From: Pseudomonadota bacterium
GTDB lineage: Bacteria; Pseudomonadota; Alphaproteobacteria; Caulobacterales; Caulobacteraceae
Reading direction: 5' to 3'
DNA: 12,504 bases
Assembly (NCBI GenBank): GCA_023434265.1
Contig: JAEYTA010000006.1
Span: forward strand, 1-12,504
Shown piece after piece: positions 1 to 5,856 of the stretch. The translations under genes were made by a program, and so were the position numbers. How positions within the stretch are numbered: the first letter of the stretch is position 1; the number at the start of each line of letters is the position of its first letter. The notes below the pieces were generated by a model. It made no database searches. It was given only the letters and a program-made list of their open reading frames with translations, and was not told the origin of the DNA.

Positions 1-107
1 GGGTGAACCTGTTCGACGCGGACGTCGAGACGGCCGAGACCGGCACGGGGGTGGTCTCATACGGCCCGCCGCGGACCCTGTGGATCGGGCTGTCGCGCCG
101 CTGGTAG
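1..107 (+). CDS. TonB-dependent receptor, C-terminal end (5' partial)
   Basis: Only the last 34 codons are inside the window, read in the frame starting at base 3 and ending at a tandem stop TAG-TGA (105-110). The tail contains NLFD near its start, then S-Y-G-P-P-R-T-L-W-I-G-L-S-R-R-W at the end. This is the usual ending of TonB-dependent outer-membrane receptors: the last periplasmic turn, a Y-G-x-P-R turn, and a final beta strand closing on an aromatic residue. In this family the protein imports ferric siderophores or other metal chelates using TonB energy. The PepSY-type membrane gene follows after 45 bp on the same strand, so it probably belongs to the same locus and supplies the substrate of the downstream redox system. 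The family call rests on a short C-terminus; the substrate cannot be read. Confidence 0.72.
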   Translation, partial: VNLFDADVETAETGTGVVSYGPPRTLWIGLSRRW

Positions 108-108
108 T

Positions 109-138
109 GAACGCTACTTGCAAGCCGTTCGCATTTTT
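109..138 (+). terminator. weak terminator-like hairpin after the receptor gene
   Basis: A 5-bp inverted repeat (GAACG at 109-113, CGTTC at 126-130) with a 12-nt loop is followed after GCA by five T (134-138). The stem is short, so it could at most attenuate transcription between the receptor and the redox genes. Chance occurrence is possible. Confidence 0.2.
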
Positions 139-152
139 GGCACAGGCGCAGG

Positions 153-809
153 GTGTCGACGCCCTCCGCCCCACCTTCTGCTCCTTCCGCCGCCCGGCTG
201 AGCTCCGCGCGGGCCTTCTGGCTGAAGCAGCTGCACCAGTGGCACTGGATCTCGGCGGCGGTCAGCCTCGCGGGCCTGCTGCTGTTCGCGGTCACCGGCG
301 TCACGCTCAACCACGCGGCCCAGATCCCGGCCGAGCCGGTGACCGTGGCGACCACGGCCGAGCTGCCCGCCCCGCTGCGCGAGCGACTGGCCGCCTTCCC
401 GGAACAGACCACCGATCCGGTCCCCGGGGCGGTGGCCCGCTGGGCCGCCGGGGCCTTCGGGGTGGAGATCGCCGGGCGGCCGACAGAGACCACGGCGGAT
501 GAAATCTATGTCGCCCTGCCCGAGCCCGGCGGCGACGGCTGGCTGACCATTGACCGAGCCACGGGCGAGGCGCTGCGCGAGCGCACCACGCGCGGCTGGG
601 TGGCCTACGTCAACGACCTGCACAAGGGGCGGAACACGGGCAAGGTCTGGTACTGGTTCATCGACGTCTTCGCCGCGGCCTGCGTCGTGTTCGCCATCAC
701 CGGCTTCGCCCTGACCTGGATGCACGCCCGCCAGCGGCCCTCGACCTGGCCGCTGCTGGGGCTGGGCGTGCTGGTTCCCGTCGTCATCGCCCTGTTGTTC
801 ATCCACTGA
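153..809 (+). CDS. PepSY-associated transmembrane protein (PepSY_TM_like_2 type)
   Basis: An inner-membrane protein of 218 residues. A cytoplasmic N-terminus is followed by L-H-Q-W-H-W (27-32) leading into helix 1 (about 32-52, ending TGVTLNH). A periplasmic PepSY-like stretch (about 60-150) contains W-L-T-I-D-R-A-T-G-E (130-139). Two more helices follow (about 167-190 and 198-217), the second preceded by DLHKGR and ending TWMHAR. This is the layout of PepSY-associated membrane proteins found beside TonB receptors and ApbE. Conserved histidines at helix ends (28, 31, 54, 157, 191) could bind haem or hand on electrons, but that is inference. The start is GTG; the in-frame stops at 105-110 exclude a longer form and no later start fits, although its ribosome site is weak. 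It is the likely membrane link between the cytoplasmic reductase (3153-4520) and the periplasmic DUF2271 protein. Confidence 0.82.
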   Translation: MSTPSAPPSAPSAARLSSARAFWLKQLHQWHWISAAVSLAGLLLFAVTGVTLNHAAQIPAEPVTVATTAELPAPLRERLAAFPEQTTDPVPGAVARWAAGAFGVEIAGRPTETTADEIYVALPEPGGDGWLTIDRATGEALRERTTRGWVAYVNDLHKGRNTGKVWYWFIDVFAAACVVFAITGFALTWMHARQRPSTWPLLGLGVLVPVVIALLFIH

Positions 810-817
810 GGACGCCC

Positions 818-1324
818 ATGCGCACGCTCCCCCTCGCCCTCGCCTCCCTCGCCGCCGGCGCGGTCGCCACGCCCGCGCTGGCCACCGACCTGAGCGTGTC
901 GGTGACCGTGCCGCGGCTCAGCGTGGCCGCCTACCACCGGCCCTACGTGGCGGTGTGGATCGAGCGGCCGGACAACACCGCCGTGCGCACCCTGGCGGTC
1001 TGGTACGAGGTCTCCAACGTCGCCGAGGGCAAGGACTGGCTGAAGGACATGCGCACCTGGTGGCGCCGCGGCGGGCGGGCCATGACCCTGCCCGCCGACG
1101 GGATCTCCAGCGCCACCAAGGCCCCCGGAACCCATACCGTCCGCGTGCCCGGCGCGCGGCTGTCGAACCTGCCCGCAGGCGACTATGTCATGGTCGTCGA
1201 GGCGGCGCGCGAACTGGGCGGGCGCGAGGTGGTGCGCGTGCCGTTCCGCTGGGGCGCGCCGAACAGCGGCCGCGCCTCCGGCTCCACCGAACTCGGCGCC
1301 GTCGCCGTCACCGTCACCCGCTAG
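818..1324 (+). CDS. Secreted DUF2271 protein with candidate ApbE flavinylation site
   Basis: A periplasmic protein of 168 residues. A Sec signal peptide (1-22, ending A-L-A) precedes a beta-rich DUF2271 domain. Family hallmarks are RPYVAVWIE (41-49), a W-Y-E strand (62-64) and the tryptophan-rich W-L-K-D-M-R-T-W-W (74-82). Residues 94-100 read D-G-I-S-S-A-T, followed by K-A-P-G. This matches the D-x-x-(S/T)-(G/S)-A-T pattern at which ApbE transferases join FMN to threonine in NqrC and RnfG, which makes Thr100 the candidate acceptor. An apbE gene lies two genes downstream in the same run, supporting the match. The ribosome site TGAGGA (807-812) overlaps the stop of the upstream gene, so translation is probably coupled. 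The proposed role is a periplasmic flavin electron carrier between the PepSY membrane protein and an unknown acceptor. The family call is firm; flavinylation is inferred. Confidence 0.85.
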   Translation: MRTLPLALASLAAGAVATPALATDLSVSVTVPRLSVAAYHRPYVAVWIERPDNTAVRTLAVWYEVSNVAEGKDWLKDMRTWWRRGGRAMTLPADGISSATKAPGTHTVRVPGARLSNLPAGDYVMVVEAARELGGREVVRVPFRWGAPNSGRASGSTELGAVAVTVTR

Positions 1325-1336
1325 AGGAAGACCGCC

Positions 1337-2137
1337 ATGAAGACCTCCCTCGCCCTGCTCGCCGCCCTCGCGGCGCTGGCCGTCCCGATGTCGGCCCAGG
1401 CCCACCGCGCCTGGCTGGCCCCGACCTCGACCGTGCTGTCCGGCGACGAGGCCTGGGTCGGCTTCGACGCCGGCATGTCCAACGGGGTGTTCATCGCCGA
1501 CCACGCCGCCATGCGGCTGGACGGGCTGGTCATCACCGCGCCGGACGGCTCGACGGTCCAGCCGGAGAACCTGCACCGGGCGCGCTACCGCTCGAGCTTC
1601 GACCTGCACCTGACCCGGCCGGGCACGTACAAGATCGCCAACGTCATGGGCGGGCTGACCGCCACCTACCGCGAGAACGGCGAGGACAAGCGCTGGCGCG
1701 GATCGGCGGCCGACTTCCCGGGCGCGATCCCCGCCGGGGCGACGGACGTGGTCGCCACCCGCACCTCGAACCGCATCGAGACCTTCGTCACCCTCGGCGC
1801 GCCGACCGACACGGTGTTCACCAACCCGGCCGACGGGCTGGCGATGATCCCGGTGACCCACCCGAACGATCTGGTCGCGGGCGAGCCGGCCACCTTCAGG
1901 CTGTCCAACGACGGCCTGCCGGCAAGCGGCGTCGAGGTGACCATCGCCCGCGGCGGAACGCGCTATCGCGACAATCCGGAGGAGATGACCGTGACCACCG
2001 GCGCGGACGGCTCGTTCACCGTGACCTGGCCCGAGGCCGGCATGTACTGGCTGAACGCCTTGGTGCGGACGCCGGCCCAGGGCGAGACGATCGCCGCCAG
2101 CGCCCAGTACGTCGCCGTGCTGGAAGTCCTGCCCTGA
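1337..2137 (+). CDS. Secreted DUF4198 protein
   Basis: A periplasmic protein of 266 residues. A Sec signal peptide (1-22) ends A-Q-A, so the mature chain starts His23-Arg-Ala-Trp-Leu, the H-x-x-W-L opening typical of DUF4198. The rest is beta-rich, with a C-terminal carboxypeptidase-regulatory or Ig-like strand pattern (TTGADGSFTVTWPEAGMYWL, about 217-236). DUF4198 proteins are often found next to metal-uptake genes and TonB receptors; no reaction is established. The ribosome site GAGGAAG (1324-1330) starts on the last base of the DUF2271 stop codon, 6 nt before ATG, so the two genes are tightly coupled. A role in metal or substrate binding beside the flavin carrier is a guess from context. 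No D-x-x-S-G-A-T motif was found here. Confidence 0.82.
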   Translation: MKTSLALLAALAALAVPMSAQAHRAWLAPTSTVLSGDEAWVGFDAGMSNGVFIADHAAMRLDGLVITAPDGSTVQPENLHRARYRSSFDLHLTRPGTYKIANVMGGLTATYRENGEDKRWRGSAADFPGAIPAGATDVVATRTSNRIETFVTLGAPTDTVFTNPADGLAMIPVTHPNDLVAGEPATFRLSNDGLPASGVEVTIARGGTRYRDNPEEMTVTTGADGSFTVTWPEAGMYWLNALVRTPAQGETIAASAQYVAVLEVLP

Positions 2138-3156
2138 GCGGGGCGGGCGACAATCGGGTCCTGATCCCGACGCACGGGCGGGCGCCGACGCGTCCGCCCG
2201 GCGACACGGTCGCGACCCTGTCGGGCCAGACCATGGGCACGACCTGGTCGGTGCGGCTGGTCCCGCCGCCAGGCCTCGCTATTGAGGCGGCCCGGCAGGC
2301 GGTCGAGGACGAACTGGCCCGCGTCGTCGCCCATTTCAGCCACTGGGACCCGCGTTCGGAGCTGGCGCGGTTCAACGCCGCGCCGCCGGGCTTCTACGCC
2401 GTGTCGGAACCGCTGTGGACGGTGCTGAACGCGGCGCTGGACCTGGCCGACGACACCGACGGGGCGGTCGATCCGACGCTGGGGGCGCTGGTCGACCTGT
2501 GGGGCTTCGGCCCGCCGGGGCCGCGCCCGGCCGGCGACCTGCCGAGCGACGAGGACATCGCCGAGGCCCTGACGCGATCGGGCTGGCAGGGCCTGCGGCT
2601 GAACCGCGGGGCGCGGGCGGTGCAGCAGATGGGCGGGCTAAAGCTCGATCTGTCGGGCATCGCCAAGGGCCACGCCGTCGACCGCGTCTCCGACGTGCTG
2701 ACCGCGCTCGGCGCGGGCCATCACCTCGTGGAGATCGGCGGCGAGCTGCGCGGCCGGGGCGTCAAGCCGGACGGCCAGCCGTGGTGGGTCGAGCTGCAGC
2801 AGGCGCCGGGGGCGCCGGCGCCGCGCATCCTCGCCGCCCTGTTCGACCTCGCCGTCGCCACTTCGGGCGACTGGGTGCGCGCCTTCGAACACGAGGGGCG
2901 GCGCTACGCCCACACGATCGACGGCCGCACCGGCCGTCCGCTCGACAACGGCGTCGCCTCGGTGACGGTGCTGGCCGACACGGCCATGACCGCCGACGCC
3001 ATGGCCACGGCGCTGGCCGTCATGGGGCCGGTCGAAGGTTCGGCCTTCGCCACGGCGATGAAGATCGCCGCCGCCTTCGTGACGCGCGGCGACGCCGGGC
3101 TGACGGAGACCCTCACCCCCGCGTTCGAGGCCATGCTGAACGACGAGGCGGCGTGA
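2134..3156 (+). CDS. apbE: FAD:protein FMN transferase (ApbE), probable CTG start
   Basis: ApbE moves FMN from FAD to a threonine of target proteins using Mg2+. The 340-residue chain shows the family signatures in order: T-M-G-T-T-W (33-38), D-L-S-G-I-A-K-G (172-179), E-I-G-G-E-L (200-205), A-T-S-G-D-W, H-T-I-D-G-R-T-G (260-267), and D-T-A-M-T-A-D-A-M-A-T (282-292) with metal-site residues Asp288 and Thr292. No ATG or GTG precedes the MGTTW core in this frame. The best start is CTG at 2134: it overlaps the DUF4198 stop as CTGA, has GGAAG (2122-2126) 7 nt upstream, and keeps the R-V-L-I-P segment. The next choice, ATG at 2233, lies inside the conserved core and would damage it. No signal peptide or lipobox is seen, so the enzyme appears cytoplasmic, unlike the usual periplasmic ApbE lipoproteins. 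The likely client is the DUF2271 protein. Confidence 0.9.
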   Translation: MSGAGDNRVLIPTHGRAPTRPPGDTVATLSGQTMGTTWSVRLVPPPGLAIEAARQAVEDELARVVAHFSHWDPRSELARFNAAPPGFYAVSEPLWTVLNAALDLADDTDGAVDPTLGALVDLWGFGPPGPRPAGDLPSDEDIAEALTRSGWQGLRLNRGARAVQQMGGLKLDLSGIAKGHAVDRVSDVLTALGAGHHLVEIGGELRGRGVKPDGQPWWVELQQAPGAPAPRILAALFDLAVATSGDWVRAFEHEGRRYAHTIDGRTGRPLDNGVASVTVLADTAMTADAMATALAVMGPVEGSAFATAMKIAAAFVTRGDAGLTETLTPAFEAMLNDEAA

Positions 3157-4520
3157 CCTCCGATCCCGTTCGCTGGCTGTGGGCGGGGGCCGCCATCGCC
3201 CTGTGGCTGGTGTCGATCGCCGCCGTGGTCCTGGTCCGCGTCCGGGCCCGGCGCCGCGCGGCCGCCCGGGCCAAGATCCTCTCCGGGGAAGGGGCCGGCG
3301 AGGCCGTGCTGGTCGCCTTCGCCAGCCAGACCGGGCTCGGCGAGCAGCTGGCGTGGATGACGGCCGACGCCCTGTCGCGGGCGGGGACGGCGGCGCGGGT
3401 GGTTTCGCTGGGCGAGCTCGATCCGCTGGCGCTGAAGGCGGCCGGCCGGGTGCTGATCGTGGCCGCGACCACCGGCGAGGGCGACGCGCCCGACAGCCTG
3501 TCGCGCTTCGTGCGCCAGTCGATGGCCGCGCCGGCCGAGCTGGCCGGCGTGCGCTACGGTCTGCTGGCGCTGGGCGACCGGTCCTATGCGCAGTTCTGCG
3601 GCTTCGGCCGGGCGCTGGACGGCTGGCTGCGGCGCTCGGGGGCCGAGCCGATGTTCGACCGGGTCGAGGTCGACGACGGCGACGCCAGGGCCATCCGCCA
3701 CTGGCAGCACCAGTTGGCGCAGGTGACCGGCGCGCCGGCGGCCCCCGACTGGACGCCGCCGGCCTATGACCGCTGGCGGCTGGCGGAGCGGGTGCATCTC
3801 AATCCCGGCAGCCCGGGCGGCGAGGCCTGGCGGCTGGCCTTCGAGCCGGTCGGGCACAGCCCGGACTGGCGGGCGGGCGACATCGCCGAGATCGGCCTGC
3901 CGGCGATCGAGGGGGCCGCCCCGGCCAGCCGCGAATATTCGGTCGCCTCCATGCCCGCCAACGGCCGCGCCGAGTTCATCGTGCGGCGGGTGGTGCGCGA
4001 GGATGGATCGCCCGGGCTGGCCTCCGGCTGGCTCACCGCCGGGCTGCAGGTCGGCGACGAGGTCGGGATGCGCATCCGCACCAACCGCAGCTTCCATGGT
4101 CCCGCCGCCGAGGTTCCGGTGGTGCTGATCGGGGCCGGGACCGGGCTGGCCGGCCTGCGCGGCCACCTGCGGTCACGGCCCGAGGGCGGGGGCGGCGGCG
4201 CCTGGCTGCTGTGGGGCGAGCGCAGCCGCGCCTGCGACGCCTGGCTGGACGACGAGCTGCAGGCGGCGCTGGCCTCGGGCCGGCTGACGCGGCTGGACCG
4301 GGTGTTCTCGCGCGAGCCCGGCGGATGCTACGTGCAGGCGCTGGTGGAGGAACACGCCGACGAACTGCGGGCGTGGGTCGACCGCGGCGCCAGCGTGCTG
4401 GTCTGCGGCAGCCTGGAGGGCATGTCGACCGGGGTCCACGCGGCGCTGGAGACCGCGCTCGGCGCCGGGCGGGTGCTGGAGCTGCTGGAGACGGGGCGGT
4501 ACCGGCGCGACGTCTACTGA
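3153..4520 (+). CDS. Membrane-anchored NADPH flavoprotein reductase (shortened CysJ-like)
   Basis: A 455-residue diflavin reductase. One N-terminal membrane helix (about 8-28) is followed by basic residues (29-41), placing the rest in the cytoplasm. A flavodoxin domain (about 52-190) has S-Q-T-G (58-61) for FMN phosphate, then A-A-T-T-G-E-G-D-A and L-A-L-G-D-R-S-Y. A ferredoxin-NADP reductase part follows, with R-E-Y-S (260-263) and G-L-A-S-G-W-L for FAD, G-A-G-T-G (327-331) for NADPH, C-G-S-L-E-G-M (418-424), and the ending R-Y-R-R-D-V-Y, almost the CysJ ending. It is shorter than CysJ (about 600) and seems to lack most of the connecting domain. It probably passes NADPH electrons through FAD and FMN to the PepSY membrane protein rather than to sulfite reductase; no cysI is nearby. 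The GTG start overlaps the apbE stop as GTGA, with GAGG at 3145-3148. Confidence 0.87.
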   Translation: MTSDPVRWLWAGAAIALWLVSIAAVVLVRVRARRRAAARAKILSGEGAGEAVLVAFASQTGLGEQLAWMTADALSRAGTAARVVSLGELDPLALKAAGRVLIVAATTGEGDAPDSLSRFVRQSMAAPAELAGVRYGLLALGDRSYAQFCGFGRALDGWLRRSGAEPMFDRVEVDDGDARAIRHWQHQLAQVTGAPAAPDWTPPAYDRWRLAERVHLNPGSPGGEAWRLAFEPVGHSPDWRAGDIAEIGLPAIEGAAPASREYSVASMPANGRAEFIVRRVVREDGSPGLASGWLTAGLQVGDEVGMRIRTNRSFHGPAAEVPVVLIGAGTGLAGLRGHLRSRPEGGGGGAWLLWGERSRACDAWLDDELQAALASGRLTRLDRVFSREPGGCYVQALVEEHADELRAWVDRGASVLVCGSLEGMSTGVHAALETALGAGRVLELLETGRYRRDVY

Positions 4521-5731
4521 GGCGGGACCGCGGCCACGGCCTTCATCGGCACGGCGGGGTCGGCCAGGCGGGCGGCGTCGACCGGCGTGGCGCGGGCGAT
4601 CAGTTGCCGCCCGCCCATGAACTCGGCCGCGGCGTTGACCGCCTCGACGCAGACGATGCGGTCGCCGGCCACGTGGAAGACGGCGAAGGCGCCGGCGGCG
4701 GGATCGCCGCGCACCACCTGCCGGTCGGCGCCGTCGGGCAGGCCGGCGATCTGCAGCTTGACGTCGTACTGGTCGGACCAAAACCACGGGACCTCCGGGG
4801 CGGGGGCCGGGCGACCGACGATGGCGGCGGCGGCCTGCCGGGCCTGTTCGAGGGCGTTGGGCACGCTCTCCAGCCGGTGGCGCAGGCCGCCGTGGACCGG
4901 GATGGGCCGGAAGGTCATGTCGCCGACGGCGTAGATGGACGGGTCGGAGGTGCGCGCCGTCTCGTCGACCACCACCCCGTTTTCGCAGGCCAGTCCCGCG
5001 GTCCGGGCCAGACCGTCGCAGGCGAGGGCGCCGACCCCGACCAGGACCGCGTCCGCCTCGATCAGCCGGCCGTCGGCGAGGCGCACGCCGGCGGGTTCGA
5101 AGCCGACGACCTCGGCCGAGGTCACGATCTCCACCCCCTCGCGGCGGTGCCGGTCGGTGAAGAAGGCCGACAGGGCCGGCGAGGCGACGCGGGCCAGCAC
5201 CCGGTCCATGCGCTCGATGACCACCGCTTGCGCGCCGAGGGCCCGGGCCGAGGCGGCGGCCTCCAGACCGACGTAGCCGCCGCCGACCACGGCGAGACGC
5301 TTGCCGGGGCCGAGCACCTCCTTCAGCCGGTGGGCGTCGGCGAGGGTGCGCAGCTCCAGCAGGTCGGGCCGGTCGGCGCCCGGCAGGGGCAGCTTCCGCG
5401 CCGTCGAGCCGGTGGCGAGGATGAGGACGTCGTAAGGCTCGACGGTTCCGTCGGCGAAGGCGACCGTCTTCGCCGCCGCGTCGATGGCCGTCGCGGTCAC
5501 GCCGGTGCGCAGGTCGACGCCCTGTTCGGCGTAGAAACTCTCCGGGCGCAGCAGGACGTCGTCCAGCTCGGCCTCGCCCTTGAGCCAGGCCTTGGACAGC
5601 GGCGGGCGCTGGTAGGGCGGGACCGGCTCTTCGCCGGCCAGCACCACCTCGCCCTCGAAGCCGTACTGCCTGAGCAGGGCGGCCGCCGTGCCGCCCGCGT
5701 GTCCCGCGCCGATGATCAGAACCTTCGTCAT
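4514..5731 (-). CDS. FAD-dependent NADH:ferredoxin/rubredoxin reductase-type oxidoreductase
   Basis: A 405-residue flavoprotein with two Rossmann folds and a C-terminal reductase domain, like the ferredoxin reductases of HcaD and putidaredoxin-reductase type. An FAD dinucleotide motif G-A-G-H-A-G sits at 8-13, the L-A-T-G-S motif at about 105-109, and an NAD(P) motif G-G-G-Y-V-G at 150-155. V-I-E-R (171-174) ends the second strand with an acidic residue, favouring NADH. The second FAD motif is I-Y-A-V-G-D (266-271). The C-terminal domain includes V-P-W-F-W-S-D-Q-Y (314-322). It probably moves electrons from NADH to a small iron-sulfur partner, which is not in the window. The ATG at 5731 is chosen because families begin just before the FAD motif; a longer in-frame start at 5830 would add 33 uncharacteristic residues. 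No clear ribosome site is seen. Its stop overlaps the convergent reductase gene. Confidence 0.87.
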   Translation of the reverse strand: MTKVLIIGAGHAGGTAAALLRQYGFEGEVVLAGEEPVPPYQRPPLSKAWLKGEAELDDVLLRPESFYAEQGVDLRTGVTATAIDAAAKTVAFADGTVEPYDVLILATGSTARKLPLPGADRPDLLELRTLADAHRLKEVLGPGKRLAVVGGGYVGLEAAASARALGAQAVVIERMDRVLARVASPALSAFFTDRHRREGVEIVTSAEVVGFEPAGVRLADGRLIEADAVLVGVGALACDGLARTAGLACENGVVVDETARTSDPSIYAVGDMTFRPIPVHGGLRHRLESVPNALEQARQAAAAIVGRPAPAPEVPWFWSDQYDVKLQIAGLPDGADRQVVRGDPAAGAFAVFHVAGDRIVCVEAVNAAAEFMGGRQLIARATPVDAARLADPAVPMKAVAAVPPQ

Positions 5732-5856
5732 GTTCGGGAAGTAGGGCCAGCCGGGGGCTTCCGCCAAGGGTAGATGCGCGGAAGGCGAACGCCGTTGCTG
5801 ACGCCCGACCCGCGTGTCATTTTCAGCCACAGGTTCAAACCGGGGGTTCGGGACTC

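Noticed and set aside
955..2133. Upstream extension of the apbE frame, open from 955
   Set aside because: The translation before 2134 is Arg/Gly/Pro-rich and overlaps the well-supported DUF2271 and DUF4198 genes; only the part from 2134 looks like protein.
2415..3152. In-frame open sequence upstream of the reductase GTG
   Set aside because: It lies within apbE in another frame and translates to Arg/Gly-rich low-complexity sequence; the GTGA overlap and membrane helix mark the true start.
2233..3156. ATG at 2233 as the apbE start
   Set aside because: It removes the R-V-L-I-P lead and begins inside the conserved T-M-G-T-T-W motif, leaving a 96-bp gap in an otherwise overlapping operon.
4211..5773. 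A 520-codon plus-strand frame opposite the oxidoreductase gene
   Set aside because: It is antisense to a gene with intact FAD and NAD motifs and shows no motif of its own.
5732..5830. N-terminal extension of the minus-strand oxidoreductase to ATG 5830
   Set aside because: The added 33 residues are not leader-like and precede a standard FAD-motif start; they also run through the promoter region of the divergent gene.
5852..5856. GACTC (CcrM-type GANTC site) directly before the PPC-like gene ATG, and another at 10978-10982 just before glk
   Set aside because: Single 5-bp sites occur often by chance; nothing else links these genes to cell-cycle methylation.
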